Shown here one piece after another: positions 1-8,573 of a stretch of DNA of 64,000 bases. Numbering within the stretch: position 1 is the first letter of the stretch; each line of letters opens with the position of its first letter. Below the pieces are notes generated by a model. The model was not told where the DNA came from, ran no database searches, and saw nothing but the letters and a program-made list of their open reading frames with translations. Source of the DNA: Maribacter sp. HTCC2170 (lineage in GTDB: Bacteria; Bacteroidota; Bacteroidia; Flavobacteriales; Flavobacteriaceae); the NCBI RefSeq assembly GCF_000153165.2, contig NC_014472.1, positions 865,501 to 929,500 on the forward strand. The letters run 5' to 3'. Made by a program: the position numbers and the translations under genes.

Positions 1-1670
1 CCTGTTATAGAAAAACTTCTGTCTTTGTTAACCTCAACTCTACCAGAACGGGAATAATTTGCCCCAAATTGCTGGGTCCTGGATAATGAAAGGTTAAATC
101 TCACTGGCTTTTTGCCTCCCAACCATGGTTCTGCGAAATTCAAACTATACACTCGGTAGGTTCTACTGGCTTGCAAACGAAGTGCAAAGCTTTGACCATC
201 GCCCATAGGAACCGGTTTGTACGCCTCACCGTTTAAAATATTTTTAAGTGAAAAGTTACTGAATGACAGACCCAGTGTACCTATGAACCCTCCACCGCCA
301 TATCCACCCTGAAGCTCTATTTGACTAGAACCTGATTCAACTAAGCTATATGCCAAATCCACAGTACCTTCATTTGGTTTAGGGTTGATAATATCCGGTT
401 TAATTTGCTCTGCATCAAAGAACCCAAGTTGTCCCAGCTCCCTAATACTCCTAATAATATCTGACTTATTGTATTTTTGACCAGGTCTAGTTCTTAGCTC
501 CCTGAAAATTACATGATCGTTGGTCTTGTCATTTCCATTTACTGTTACATGGTCTAAAAATGTCTCTTTACCTTCAACAATACGAATCTCAAAATTTATA
601 GTATCATTTTCAGCGGAAACTTCCACTGGATTGATGCTGGAAAAAAGATAACCGTGATTTTGATAGAGGTTTGTGATATCATTGGCATCAGGTTTTGAGT
701 CATCAGCAATTCGTTCACGCAATAAAACACCATTATAAGTAGCACCTTTTTTTATTCCAAGAACACGGTCTAAAACCTGATCAGAATAAACACTGTTACC
801 CACAAAATCTATATCTCCAAAATAATATTTATTTCCTTCCTCTACCTTGATTTTTATTTGAATGTTGTTCTCATCTACATCTAGGATAGTATCTGAAAGA
901 ACCCGTGCATCCCTATATCCGTTTTCAGCGTATTTATCCACCAATAAGGATAGATCATTTTGATAATCATCATCTATATACTTAGATTTTTTCCAAAAAC
1001 GGCCCAATTTCTTTTTCTTGGTCTTTTTTAGAGCCTTTCTTAGTTTTTTTGCAGCCAGTTGGTTATTCCCCTCAAATACAATATCCTTGATTTTCACCTT
1101 ATCGCCTTTGTCTACATTCACAACCATGCTTCTTGCATTGGTCTGTGAAGTATCTTTTGCAGTAAGGATATTTACCTTTGCATTTAAATAACCCTTTTTC
1201 TTGAATTTATTCTGAATATAGTTCTTGCTATTGGCAATTAAACTTTCTGTAATCTTCTTTCCTTTCTTTAGGTCGGTATCTTTCAATATTTCATCAACCT
1301 TTCTCTCTTTTATCCCATTCATCTTCACTTTGGACAAAGTTGGTCTTTCAAGAATATTCAATTCAAGAAAAACATTGTCACCTTGAATATCTGTAATGTA
1401 AAAATCAATGTCAGTGAAAAGCTCAAGACCCCATAATTTATTTATGATGGCACTGATCTGCTCTCCTGGCAATGTAATAGGCTGACCAACCCTAAGGCCA
1501 GTATAGGTCTTTACCGTTTGCTCATTATAACTTTGAAGTCCGGTTACCTCAAGACCGCCTAAAATGTACTTTTTCCCATCTTCATAGGAAACATCTTGTG
1601 CTGTGGCAACGGTGGTAATTAAAAGTAGTAAGAAGGTAATAAAAAGTTCAAGGGATATGAACTTTTTCAT
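1..1670 (-). CDS. bamA: BamA outer-membrane assembly factor (5' part, cut by window edge)
   Basis: BamA inserts beta-barrel proteins into the outer membrane. The gene starts at the ATG at 1668-1670 with a signal peptide (MKKFISLELF..., cleavage after about residue 24, ATAQ) and runs off the window at base 1, so about 556 codons are visible. The visible part carries a series of POTRA-like repeats (about residues 35-440; recurrent GN, LGI, YxxxGY and VxEG patterns). The first barrel strands follow, with glycine-rich GGYGGGGFIG near residue 470. The family is usually about 800-870 residues, so the barrel is mostly missing here. The start lies 4 bases behind the uppS stop, giving a tight uppS-bamA operon. 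No stop codon or frameshift was seen in my translation. TamA-like Omp85 proteins are the alternative; the several POTRA repeats and the uppS neighbour favour BamA. Confidence 0.9.
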   Translation of the reverse strand, partial: MKKFISLELFITFLLLLITTVATAQDVSYEDGKKYILGGLEVTGLQSYNEQTVKTYTGLRVGQPITLPGEQISAIINKLWGLELFTDIDFYITDIQGDNVFLELNILERPTLSKVKMNGIKERKVDEILKDTDLKKGKKITESLIANSKNYIQNKFKKKGYLNAKVNILTAKDTSQTNARSMVVNVDKGDKVKIKDIVFEGNNQLAAKKLRKALKKTKKKKLGRFWKKSKYIDDDYQNDLSLLVDKYAENGYRDARVLSDTILDVDENNIQIKIKVEEGNKYYFGDIDFVGNSVYSDQVLDRVLGIKKGATYNGVLLRERIADDSKPDANDITNLYQNHGYLFSSINPVEVSAENDTINFEIRIVEGKETFLDHVTVNGNDKTNDHVIFRELRTRPGQKYNKSDIIRSIRELGQLGFFDAEQIKPDIINPKPNEGTVDLAYSLVESGSSQIELQGGYGGGGFIGTLGLSFSNFSLKNILNGEAYKPVPMGDGQSFALRLQASRTYRVYSLNFAEPWLGGKKPVRFNLSLSRTQQFGANYSRSGRVEVNKDRSFSIT

Positions 1671-1674
1671 ATCG

Positions 1675-2415
1675 CTAGTTGAGTTGTTCGCTAGTTTTTC
1701 CAAATCTTCGTTCTCTGTTCTGATAATTTATTATGGCCTCAACTAAATGTTGTTCTTTAAAATCTGGCCAAAATACATCAATAAAATACAATTCAGCATA
1801 AGCAATTTGCCATAATAAAAAATTGCTTATCCTGTGTTCCCCACTGGTACGGATGAGCAAATCAACGTCTGGCAAATTTTGCGTGTAAAGATGGTTATTA
1901 ATAATGGTTTCATCAATACTTTCAGGAGAAATTATATTATTTTTAACTTTGACCGCAATTTGCTGAACGGCATTTTTCAACTCTTCCCTAGCTCCATAGC
2001 TCAAGGCCAATGTGAGGGTCATACCTGTATTTCCCTTGGTTTTCTCCATAACCTCAACAAGCTCAATGTAAGCTCTGTTTGGCAAAGATTTGATATCACC
2101 AATAGTATTAAGTCTTACGTTGTTTTTGTTAAAAGTTTTAAGTTCTTTTTTTAAGGAAGAAACAAGAAGCCTCATTAAGGTATCAACTTCTATCTTGGGT
2201 CTGTTCCAGTTTTCAGTAGAGAATGTATAAAGTGTGAGATACTCCAATCCTATTCTAACACAACTTTCAACAGTACTACGAACAGTCTTAACCCCGTTCT
2301 CATGACCAAACACCCGGAATTTACCTTTTTGTTTGGCCCAACGACCATTGCCATCCATAATAATGGCTAAGTGTTTGGGTAATTTTTGACCATTAATATC
2401 TTCAATTGTGTTCAT
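1675..2415 (-). CDS. uppS: Isoprenyl transferase (undecaprenyl diphosphate synthase)
   Basis: A cis-prenyltransferase of 246 residues that condenses farnesyl-PP with isopentenyl-PP to make the C55 lipid carrier for peptidoglycan and other wall polymers. The signature MDGNGRWA is at residues 20-27 with the catalytic Asp21. The C-terminal substrate-binding block RTSGE...RISNFLLWQ is present near residue 190. Length is normal for the family. It lies 6 bases behind the DUF6089 gene and 4 bases before bamA, so all three are probably one transcript. This order is common in Flavobacteriaceae and links lipid-carrier synthesis with outer-membrane assembly. Confidence 0.97.
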   Translation of the reverse strand: MNTIEDINGQKLPKHLAIIMDGNGRWAKQKGKFRVFGHENGVKTVRSTVESCVRIGLEYLTLYTFSTENWNRPKIEVDTLMRLLVSSLKKELKTFNKNNVRLNTIGDIKSLPNRAYIELVEVMEKTKGNTGMTLTLALSYGAREELKNAVQQIAVKVKNNIISPESIDETIINNHLYTQNLPDVDLLIRTSGEHRISNFLLWQIAYAELYFIDVFWPDFKEQHLVEAIINYQNRERRFGKTSEQLN

Positions 2416-2421
2416 GTAATT

Positions 2422-3117
2422 TTACTCAAAACAATCAGTACAAGGTTTTCTGCCAAAAGTATAGGTTAATGTAACCCCAGAGAACACGTACCAATCATCA
2501 CTAAAAATATTTCCAAAATCAACATCCAGCTGTTGATTAATATTCGATTTTTCAGGATTACTGGCGTCCAAATTATCTGTAAAGGTATATCTAGCACCGA
2601 CTTCTGCACCAATAATCAAAAACTGATTTAATCTCTTTTTTACCCCTACAACCATAGGAATTGCAAACGAACCGTCTTTTTGACCAAAATTAATTTGTCT
2701 CCCGGCATCAACATAATCGTAATCATATCTAAAATAGGTTACTCCTGTATATAAATATGGTGTAAATGCAGGACCCAATTTATGTAAATTATACTCCACA
2801 AAATTAAACTCTAGACCGGCCGAAGCCTCAAATATGGAATTTTTAACGACATACCCCCTCTGCTGACGAGAAGCTATGTTCGATTTTGAATCATCGGCTG
2901 TAAATTTACCATAAATTACACTAGCACGCCAAGCATATCTTTTACTTTTATTCCATTTGAACAATCCACCATATGCAATGTCAGAAGGTAAAATAAAGTT
3001 TGTTCTCCCCACATCACCTATATTATTGGCTCCTCCAGCAAATGCACCTATTTCATATGTCTGTGCACTCATAGTAACACTTACAAAAACAAGAATTATA
3101 AAAAGGTAATTCTTCAT
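2422..3117 (-). CDS. DUF6089-type outer-membrane beta-barrel protein
   Basis: A 231-residue exported protein with a signal peptide (MKNYLFIILVFVSVTMSAQ, cleavage after residue 19). It has alternating aromatic/hydrophobic strands typical of a small outer-membrane barrel and ends in a last strand, TLTYTFGRK, followed by a CTDCFE tail. It resembles the DUF6089 proteins that sit beside bamA and uppS in flavobacteria. Its biochemical role is not known. It leads the operon DUF6089-uppS-bamA, so a role in the outer membrane is plausible by context. The two Cys in the CTDC tail are unusual for a barrel and could form a disulfide; this is inference. Confidence 0.8.
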   Translation of the reverse strand: MKNYLFIILVFVSVTMSAQTYEIGAFAGGANNIGDVGRTNFILPSDIAYGGLFKWNKSKRYAWRASVIYGKFTADDSKSNIASRQQRGYVVKNSIFEASAGLEFNFVEYNLHKLGPAFTPYLYTGVTYFRYDYDYVDAGRQINFGQKDGSFAIPMVVGVKKRLNQFLIIGAEVGARYTFTDNLDASNPEKSNINQQLDVDFGNIFSDDWYVFSGVTLTYTFGRKPCTDCFE

Positions 3118-3131
3118 AAATTATAAAAGTT

Positions 3132-3162
3132 TAAATATATCAACCAATCATCGCCTGAACAA
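3132..3162 (-). promoter_or_regulatory. Candidate promoter for DUF6089-uppS-bamA
   Basis: On the minus strand TTG (3160-3162), 20 bases, TATATTTA (3132-3139). This matches the Bacteroidota -33/-7 pattern except for A instead of the last G. The predicted start of transcription is only about 10 bases before the ATG at 3117. Confidence 0.4.
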
Positions 3163-3232
3163 CTTGGCGGAAAATAAGCATGTTCTCACATGATAAACAG
3201 TCTTTGGGGATAATTATTGTCTATTTTGAGCT

Positions 3233-4114
3233 TCAATTGCGCTTATCTTCTCCCCACAATAATTTATTGCGAAGGGTCTTTAAAAAACTTTCAGAATTAT
3301 ATTCTATCATCTTTATGGTAAAGTCAGCCTTTTTGATCTCAATCTCTTTACCATTTTCAAGTGTTGCAATTCTTGAATCCAAAGAAACCAAATGATTATC
3401 TTCTCTACCCGAAACCTTCAACCTAATCACGGTATCATCTGAAATAACCAACGGCCGGGCATTAAGATTATGTGGTGCAATGGGTGTGAGAACCAAAGAT
3501 TTTGCAGTTGGAACAATTACTGGACCACCACAACTTAAAGAATATCCTGTAGACCCAGTAGGTGTAGAAACTATGAGCCCGTCTGCCCAATAAGATGTCA
3601 AATACTCCCCATTTAAGTGCGTTTCTACAGTGATCATAGAGGTAGTATCCTTTCTGCTAACAGTAATTTCATTCAAAGCAAAGTTGAGCTCACCAAATTC
3701 TTCGGCCTGCGGACCAGCGTTTAATTCGACCAAACTTCGTTCTACAATTGTATAAGCACCTTCAACGAACTCCTGAACCACTTTCCTAACATCTTCCTTT
3801 TTAAAAGTCGATAAAAATCCTAGTCGCCCAGTATTGACACCTACAATTGGAATGTTCAAATCCCTAACATAAGTGGTTGCCCTTAAAATAGTCCCATCAC
3901 CCCCAAAACTTATGAACATATCAAAAGAGTCGTCCAATCCAATCAATTCATTGAAAGTCTCATAAGAACTACTACTATGTTTATGGGATAAATGAGTGTT
4001 AAGGTTTTCCTCGATGAAAATTGTGGCAGATTCTTTTTCGAGCTCATCAAGAAGCTCAAGAACGTAATCAAACGTATTATCTTGATACGTTTGTCCATAA
4101 ATGGCAACTTTCAT
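3233..4114 (-). CDS. nadK: NAD kinase
   Basis: Phosphorylates NAD to NADP. The protein has 293 residues from the ATG at 4112-4114 (MKVAIYGQTY). An in-frame GTG six bases upstream (4118-4120) would add two residues, but the ATG gives the usual start of this family. The GGDGT motif is at residues 71-75, followed by GVNTGRLGFL, and the second NAD-binding block TPTGSTGYSLSCGGP is present. Length fits. The gene follows the CBS protein by 10 bases, so they are probably co-transcribed. About 115 bases separate it from the DUF6089 gene, which has its own promoter candidate. Confidence 0.95.
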   Translation of the reverse strand: MKVAIYGQTYQDNTFDYVLELLDELEKESATIFIEENLNTHLSHKHSSSSYETFNELIGLDDSFDMFISFGGDGTILRATTYVRDLNIPIVGVNTGRLGFLSTFKKEDVRKVVQEFVEGAYTIVERSLVELNAGPQAEEFGELNFALNEITVSRKDTTSMITVETHLNGEYLTSYWADGLIVSTPTGSTGYSLSCGGPVIVPTAKSLVLTPIAPHNLNARPLVISDDTVIRLKVSGREDNHLVSLDSRIATLENGKEIEIKKADFTIKMIEYNSESFLKTLRNKLLWGEDKRN

Positions 4115-4124
4115 ACCCACTATA

Positions 4125-4781
4125 CTATACGTTTAGATATTTATCAAGATAATCTGACCTTTGTTTTAGATCATCAATGAATTGGTCATCAATATTACCA
4201 AATAAGATATTGTAGTTATACCGTCTAAAGGTCTGCACTACCTCATTCATATTATCACTACTTATTTTGATTGTGACCTGAACCAATTCATCTCTCATCT
4301 CAGAAATGAACCCACCAATGAACTTAGCGTTATTACTTTCAACAATCTGAGTGATCTCACTAAAGGAGTAATCTTTTATTCCCTTTGCAACAACTAAAAT
4401 TCCACCTGGTTCTGTAAAAAATGGAGTTTCTATAAAAACACTTACAACATCTGTAATATCGTAGTACCCCAGCACTTCCTCTTTATCTCCTAAAACGGGT
4501 AACAAATTTGCTTCATTCCTTGCGAATGTTTCTAGAACATCCAACCAACTTGTATCTTCTCTAACAAAAAAAGATTCTAAATTATATCGATAGTCATCAA
4601 TCTTCTTGTCAACTTCAAAATGCTCCAAATCATTTTCATTGAAAACACCTAAAAATCTGCTATCGTCAACTATGGCGACATGCGAGAAAGTATTCTCCAT
4701 AAAAAACTGAACCAAATTCTCCAATGGTTCGCTTAATTCAAAGACAGGAATGCCTTTAATGATATGTGTCTGAATCTGCAT
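4125..4781 (-). CDS. CBS-domain protein
   Basis: A 218-residue cytosolic protein. Residues about 8-135 hold two CBS motifs (ending ATVAIVDDS-like and LPVLGDKEEVLGYYDITDV) that bind adenine nucleotides in this superfamily. The last 75 residues (GGILVVAKGIKDYSFSEI onwards) look like an ACT-like regulatory fold. This two-part protein sits directly in front of nadK in many flavobacteria, which suggests sensing of an adenine nucleotide or related ligand linked to NAD(P) metabolism. That link is inference from position only. The next gene, pdxJ, is divergent with 90 bases between. Confidence 0.8.
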   Translation of the reverse strand: MQIQTHIIKGIPVFELSEPLENLVQFFMENTFSHVAIVDDSRFLGVFNENDLEHFEVDKKIDDYRYNLESFFVREDTSWLDVLETFARNEANLLPVLGDKEEVLGYYDITDVVSVFIETPFFTEPGGILVVAKGIKDYSFSEITQIVESNNAKFIGGFISEMRDELVQVTIKISSDNMNEVVQTFRRYNYNILFGNIDDQFIDDLKQRSDYLDKYLNV

Positions 4782-4871
4782 AACTCAAAATATAACGCAA
4801 AATACTAATTTAATATATCAAAAGGCATGCCTATTTTGTATTTTTACCTTCTTTTGAATTGATTTCATCTT

Positions 4872-5585
4872 ATGACAAAACTAAGTGTAAACATTAATAA
4901 AATTGCAACATTACGGAACTCTAGAGGAGGCAATATTCCTAATTTGACAAAAGTGGCACAGGATATAGAATCTTTTGGTGCACAAGGAATAACCGTACAT
5001 CCTAGACCTGATGAAAGGCATATTAAATACCAAGATGCCCGAGATTTAAAAAAAATAGTCGCCACCGAATATAATATTGAAGGCAATCCTATTCAAAAAT
5101 TCATTGATTTGGTACTTGAGGTACGACCAACCCAAGTTACCCTCGTGCCGGACGCAGAAGATGCGATAACATCGAATGCTGGATGGAACACAGTTAAACA
5201 CAAGGATTTTTTAAAAGAGGTAATCAACACATTTAAACAAAATGGTATACGAACTTCAATTTTTGTAGACCCAGATGTTAAAATGATAGAAGGCGCAGCC
5301 AAAACGGGAACTGATCGTATCGAGCTCTACACCGAGAGTTTTGCCGAAAACTTTGGGCAAGAAAAATCAGAAAGCATAAAGCCTTTTAAAGAGGCTGCTA
5401 AAATAGCTGCCAAACTAGGCTTGGGCATTAATGCGGGGCACGATCTTAATTTAGACAACATAAAGTATTTTAAAGAGCATATTCCTAATCTGCTGGAAGT
5501 TTCCATTGGACACGCACTAATATGTGAGTCATTGTATTTTGGATTGGATAATGTTGTAAAAATGTATTTGGACAAATTGAAATGA
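4872..5585 (+). CDS. pdxJ: Pyridoxine 5'-phosphate synthase
   Basis: PdxJ joins 1-deoxyxylulose 5-phosphate with 3-amino-2-oxopropyl phosphate to give pyridoxine 5'-phosphate, the last step of DXP-dependent vitamin B6 synthesis. The protein has 237 residues, the normal length. Family patterns are visible: LSVNINKIATLRNSRGG at the N-terminus, GITVHPRPDERHI, VDPD and ELYTE in the middle, and GINAGHDLN followed by EVSIGHALI at the end (phosphate-binding region). The stop overlaps the start of the following hydrolase by 4 bases (ATGA), so the two are translationally coupled. Confidence 0.97.
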   Translation: MTKLSVNINKIATLRNSRGGNIPNLTKVAQDIESFGAQGITVHPRPDERHIKYQDARDLKKIVATEYNIEGNPIQKFIDLVLEVRPTQVTLVPDAEDAITSNAGWNTVKHKDFLKEVINTFKQNGIRTSIFVDPDVKMIEGAAKTGTDRIELYTESFAENFGQEKSESIKPFKEAAKIAAKLGLGINAGHDLNLDNIKYFKEHIPNLLEVSIGHALICESLYFGLDNVVKMYLDKLK

Positions 5586-6358
5586 ACCAATCCCTACATT
5601 CTAAAATAATAGGGCAAGGAAAACCTTTATTGATTCTTCATGGCTTTTTAGGCATGTCTGATAATTGGAAAACCTTAGGGACGCAATATGCCAAACAAGG
5701 TTTGGAGGTACATTTAATAGATCAACGCAATCATGGCAAAAGTTTTCATTCTGAAGATTTTGACTATGATTTTCTTTCCAATGACCTTAAATTGTACTTA
5801 GAAGAGTATAAACTAAAAAAACCAATTGTTCTTGGGCATTCAATGGGTGGCAAAACCGCCATGCAATTCGCCACTAGTAATCCAGATTTACTGCAAGGCT
5901 TAATAGTCGCTGATATTGCCCCAAAATATTACCCCCCACACCATCAATATATAATTGATGCCCTAAATCAAATGGATTTCTCACATATTAAATCTAGAAA
6001 CGAAGCCGAAAAGGCATTGGCAAAACATATCAACGAAATTGGCATAAGAATGTTTCTTTTGAAAAATCTTCATTGGGTTGAAAAAGGACAATTAGGATTT
6101 CGTTTTAATTTAACTGTTTTGAGCAATAAAATGGAGGAGATTGGCGAAGGTATAAGCGCTTCTGAAATATACAAAGGTCCTACCCTCTTCTTAAGAGGAG
6201 ATAAATCTGAATATATTACACCTTCTGATTCCGACAATATTAAAAGAAACTTTCCGCTTGCCGAAATTGAAACTATTGACAACGCTGGGCATTGGTTGCA
6301 TTCTGAAAACCCGGTTCAATTTTTCAACAAAACGATGGATTTCATAAATCAACAATAA
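5582..6358 (+). CDS. Alpha/beta-fold hydrolase (YbfF-like esterase)
   Basis: A 258-residue cytosolic serine hydrolase. Visible features are the oxyanion region HGFLGMSDNW (about residue 20), DQRNHGKS, the nucleophile elbow GHSMGG (Ser near residue 94), and a catalytic His in NAGHWLH near the end. These match the YbfF/acyl-CoA esterase branch of the alpha/beta hydrolases. The physiological substrate is unknown. It overlaps pdxJ by 4 bases; the pair is common in Bacteroidota, but no B6-related activity can be claimed from sequence. Confidence 0.88.
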   Translation: MNQSLHSKIIGQGKPLLILHGFLGMSDNWKTLGTQYAKQGLEVHLIDQRNHGKSFHSEDFDYDFLSNDLKLYLEEYKLKKPIVLGHSMGGKTAMQFATSNPDLLQGLIVADIAPKYYPPHHQYIIDALNQMDFSHIKSRNEAEKALAKHINEIGIRMFLLKNLHWVEKGQLGFRFNLTVLSNKMEEIGEGISASEIYKGPTLFLRGDKSEYITPSDSDNIKRNFPLAEIETIDNAGHWLHSENPVQFFNKTMDFINQQ

Positions 6359-6370
6359 AAGCTTTAATTT

Positions 6371-6386
6371 ATTATGCATGCATAAT
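6371..6386. repeat. 16-base perfect palindrome
   Basis: ATTATGCA followed directly by TGCATAAT, then a T-rich run (6387-6391). It lies 12 bases behind the hydrolase stop. It could be a weak terminator or a dimeric protein binding site; there is no loop, which argues against a strong hairpin. Confidence 0.4.
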
Positions 6387-6400
6387 TTTTTATGTATACA

Positions 6401-6430
6401 TTGCGAGTCTCATAATTTTAATTAATTTTG
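6401..6430 (+). promoter_or_regulatory. Promoter of the SGNH lipoprotein gene
   Basis: TTG (6401-6403), 19 bases, TAATTTTG (6423-6430): a full match to the Bacteroidota -33/-7 consensus (TTG...TAnnTTTG). The expected start of transcription is near 6436, 34 bases before the ATG at 6470. Confidence 0.65.
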
Positions 6431-6469
6431 GATTTACCGTATTTAAACTAATCCTTTCAAAATAACACA

Positions 6470-8050
6470 ATGAAAAAGTTTCTCTCAATACTCGCGATTC
6501 TAGGTCTTTTTTTAGTCTCTTGTAGCGACGATGACCCCGTAATTGACCTTGCACCAGAACCAGACCCGATAACATACACCAGTGGCTCCGCTGACTTTTC
6601 CAATTATGTTTCGATTGGTAATTCGTTAACTGCAGGTTATTCTGATGCTGCGCTGTTCGTAGACGGACAAACAAACTCTTACCCTAATATGCTTGCAACT
6701 AATTTTGAATTAGTTGGTGGTGGGGCATTCAATATTCCATTCATGGCAGATAATCTTGGTGGAGCTACTTTAGGTGGCACCCCTATTTTAGGTAATCGAT
6801 TAATCCTGTCGTTCTCATCGGGCTCACCAACTCCAACTCCTGTCTCGGGTACTGGATCGACGGAAATCACAAATGCACTTTCTGGCTCATTTAATAATAT
6901 GGGTGTTCCCGGAGCCAAAAGCTACCATTTGGCTGCTCCAGGCTATGGAAATGTGGCTGGTGTAGAAGCTGGTTTGGCCAATCCTTATTACGCGCGATTT
7001 GCTTCAGGCCCTACGTCAACGGTAATTGGCGACGCTTTAGCCCAAAATCCAAGCTTCTTTTCGCTTTGGATAGGGAATAATGATATTTTAGGTTACGCCA
7101 CTGCCGGTGGTGATGGTGAAGATCAAACAGGGAATTTAGATCCTTCGACTTACGGCGGATCTGATATTTCTGACCCAAATGTTTTCGCGAGTGTTTATGA
7201 TGGATTGCTACAAGGTTTAACAGCTCAAGGTGCTGGTGGAGTTGTCGCTAACATTCCTGACGTGACTACGATACCTTATTTCACGACTGTCCCACATAAT
7301 CCATTAGACCCTACAAATCCAGATTTTGGACCACAGATACCAACACTCAATGCAACCTTTGCGCAATTGAATCAGGTTTTTGCATTTTTAGGGGTACCCG
7401 AAAGAGCTATAGAGTTTTCTACAACGGCAGCTAGCGCATTGGTTATCAACGACGATTCTTTAGTTAATTTATCTGCTGAAATAACAAGCACCTTAATAGC
7501 TTTTCAAGTTGATCCTGGGCAAGCCACTGTAATTGGATTTTTGTATGGACAGGCTCGTCAAGCAACGGCCGATGATTTAGTTGTTTTCCCTAGCCAAACT
7601 GAAATAGCGCAACTCAATCAAGATGCTTTTGCAACACTACAAGGGTTAGGATTACCTGCGGCAGACGCTGGTCAACTATCTATAAATGGTATTACTTACC
7701 CTATGGAGGATAAATGGGTGCTTACACCTTCTGAGCAGGAGGCCGTTACAACGGCTCATGCAGCATATAACCAGACCATTGAAGCCCTAGCAGCACAATA
7801 CAACCTAGCATTTGTAGATGCCAATGCATTCATGGCTACATTTGCCGAATCCGGTTTCCCTTTAGCCGACGGAAGTATGGTCACTGCAACTTATGGCACT
7901 GGTGGTGGTTTTTCTTTAGATGGAGTACATCCTTCACCAAGAGGTTATGCATTGTTGGCAAACCTTTTCATAGAATCTATCAATGCCAAATACGGATCTG
8001 ATTTACCAGGTGTAAACCCTCTTGAATTCACAGGTCTTTATATCAACTAA
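6470..8050 (+). CDS. SGNH/GDSL-hydrolase lipoprotein
   Basis: A 526-residue exported lipoprotein: hydrophobic signal MKKFLSILAILGLFL with lipobox LVSC and lipidated Cys18, followed by an acidic SDDD stretch, which is typical of surface-sorted Bacteroidota lipoproteins. SGNH blocks can be seen: block I as SIGNSLTAG (nucleophile Ser in GNSL in place of GDSL) near residue 50, block III as WIGNNDIL near residue 200, and block V as LDGVHPSPRGY near residue 480 (catalytic Asp/His). The long middle region is an insertion relative to 200-residue SGNH enzymes. The likely activity is an esterase or lipase outside the cytoplasm; the substrate is unknown. It is monocistronic, with its own promoter and a strong terminator. 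Confidence 0.85.
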   Translation: MKKFLSILAILGLFLVSCSDDDPVIDLAPEPDPITYTSGSADFSNYVSIGNSLTAGYSDAALFVDGQTNSYPNMLATNFELVGGGAFNIPFMADNLGGATLGGTPILGNRLILSFSSGSPTPTPVSGTGSTEITNALSGSFNNMGVPGAKSYHLAAPGYGNVAGVEAGLANPYYARFASGPTSTVIGDALAQNPSFFSLWIGNNDILGYATAGGDGEDQTGNLDPSTYGGSDISDPNVFASVYDGLLQGLTAQGAGGVVANIPDVTTIPYFTTVPHNPLDPTNPDFGPQIPTLNATFAQLNQVFAFLGVPERAIEFSTTAASALVINDDSLVNLSAEITSTLIAFQVDPGQATVIGFLYGQARQATADDLVVFPSQTEIAQLNQDAFATLQGLGLPAADAGQLSINGITYPMEDKWVLTPSEQEAVTTAHAAYNQTIEALAAQYNLAFVDANAFMATFAESGFPLADGSMVTATYGTGGGFSLDGVHPSPRGYALLANLFIESINAKYGSDLPGVNPLEFTGLYIN

Positions 8051-8072
8051 TCGAAAAATATTTTATACTTTT

Positions 8073-8103
8073 AAAGGTGTCGAATTGTTTCGACACCTTT
8101 TTA
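8073..8103 (+). terminator. Terminator after the SGNH lipoprotein gene
   Basis: A perfect 12-base stem (8073-8084 with 8089-8100; AAAGGTGTCGAA paired with TTCGACACCTTT), 4-base loop TTGT, and a short T-run. The A/T ends make it potentially active in both directions. Confidence 0.85.
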
Positions 8104-8125
8104 ATTTAGATTAAAAACGAACTTC

Positions 8126-8470
8126 ATGAAATTCATTCTACGTATTCTTTTAAGTGCCTTGGCAGTAGTTGTTTTAGCAAAGGTTTTGCCCGGGGTTGGA
8201 GTTGACACCTATACCACGGCGTTAATTGTTGCAGTAGTCTTAAGTATATTGAATTTTATAGTGAAACCAATCTTGGTTATATTAACCTTACCGGTCACCA
8301 TTGTCACCTTTGGCCTTTTCTTATTGATTATCAATGCCATTATCATTCTATTGGCAGATAATCTTATCGCCGGGTTTATGGTAAACAGCATATGGTGGGC
8401 GCTGCTTTTCAGTCTTCTTCTATCCTTTTTACAATCAATCCTTTTTTCCTTGTTGAAGGAAGACAAATAA
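8126..8470 (+). CDS. Phage-holin-family small membrane protein (PF04020-like)
   Basis: 114 residues with about four hydrophobic membrane segments (roughly 1-20, 28-50, 55-80 and 88-108) and conserved patterns VLPGV near residue 24 and NFIVKPILVILTLPVT in the middle, typical of the YvlD / mycobacterial holin superfamily IV proteins. Despite the family name, these are widespread chromosomal inner-membrane proteins and there is nothing phage-like nearby. Function unknown; some relatives are linked to envelope stress. Confidence 0.8.
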   Translation: MKFILRILLSALAVVVLAKVLPGVGVDTYTTALIVAVVLSILNFIVKPILVILTLPVTIVTFGLFLLIINAIIILLADNLIAGFMVNSIWWALLFSLLLSFLQSILFSLLKEDK

Positions 8471-8507
8471 TGTTGATTTAAGGATTGAAATCCAGTCATT
8501 TAAAAAC

Positions 8508-8538
8508 TTGCTAGGGTATTTAAATTATACTACTTTTG
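8508..8538 (+). promoter_or_regulatory. Promoter of tig
   Basis: TTG (8508-8510), 20 bases, TACTTTTG (8531-8538): full Bacteroidota -33/-7 match. Transcription would start near 8544, about 30 bases before the ATG at 8574. This also shows that the in-frame TTG at 8508 is promoter and not a start codon. Confidence 0.65.
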
Positions 8539-8573
8539 CATCCCATTTTATTTATGCAAAATTAGATACGCAA

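Noticed and set aside
8126-8470. Prophage remnant suggested by the holin family name
   Set aside because: The family is a general chromosomal membrane protein family; no phage genes are near.
8508-8573. Longer trigger factor starting at TTG 8508
   Set aside because: The TTG is the -33 element of a good promoter; translation start at ATG 8574 fits the family.
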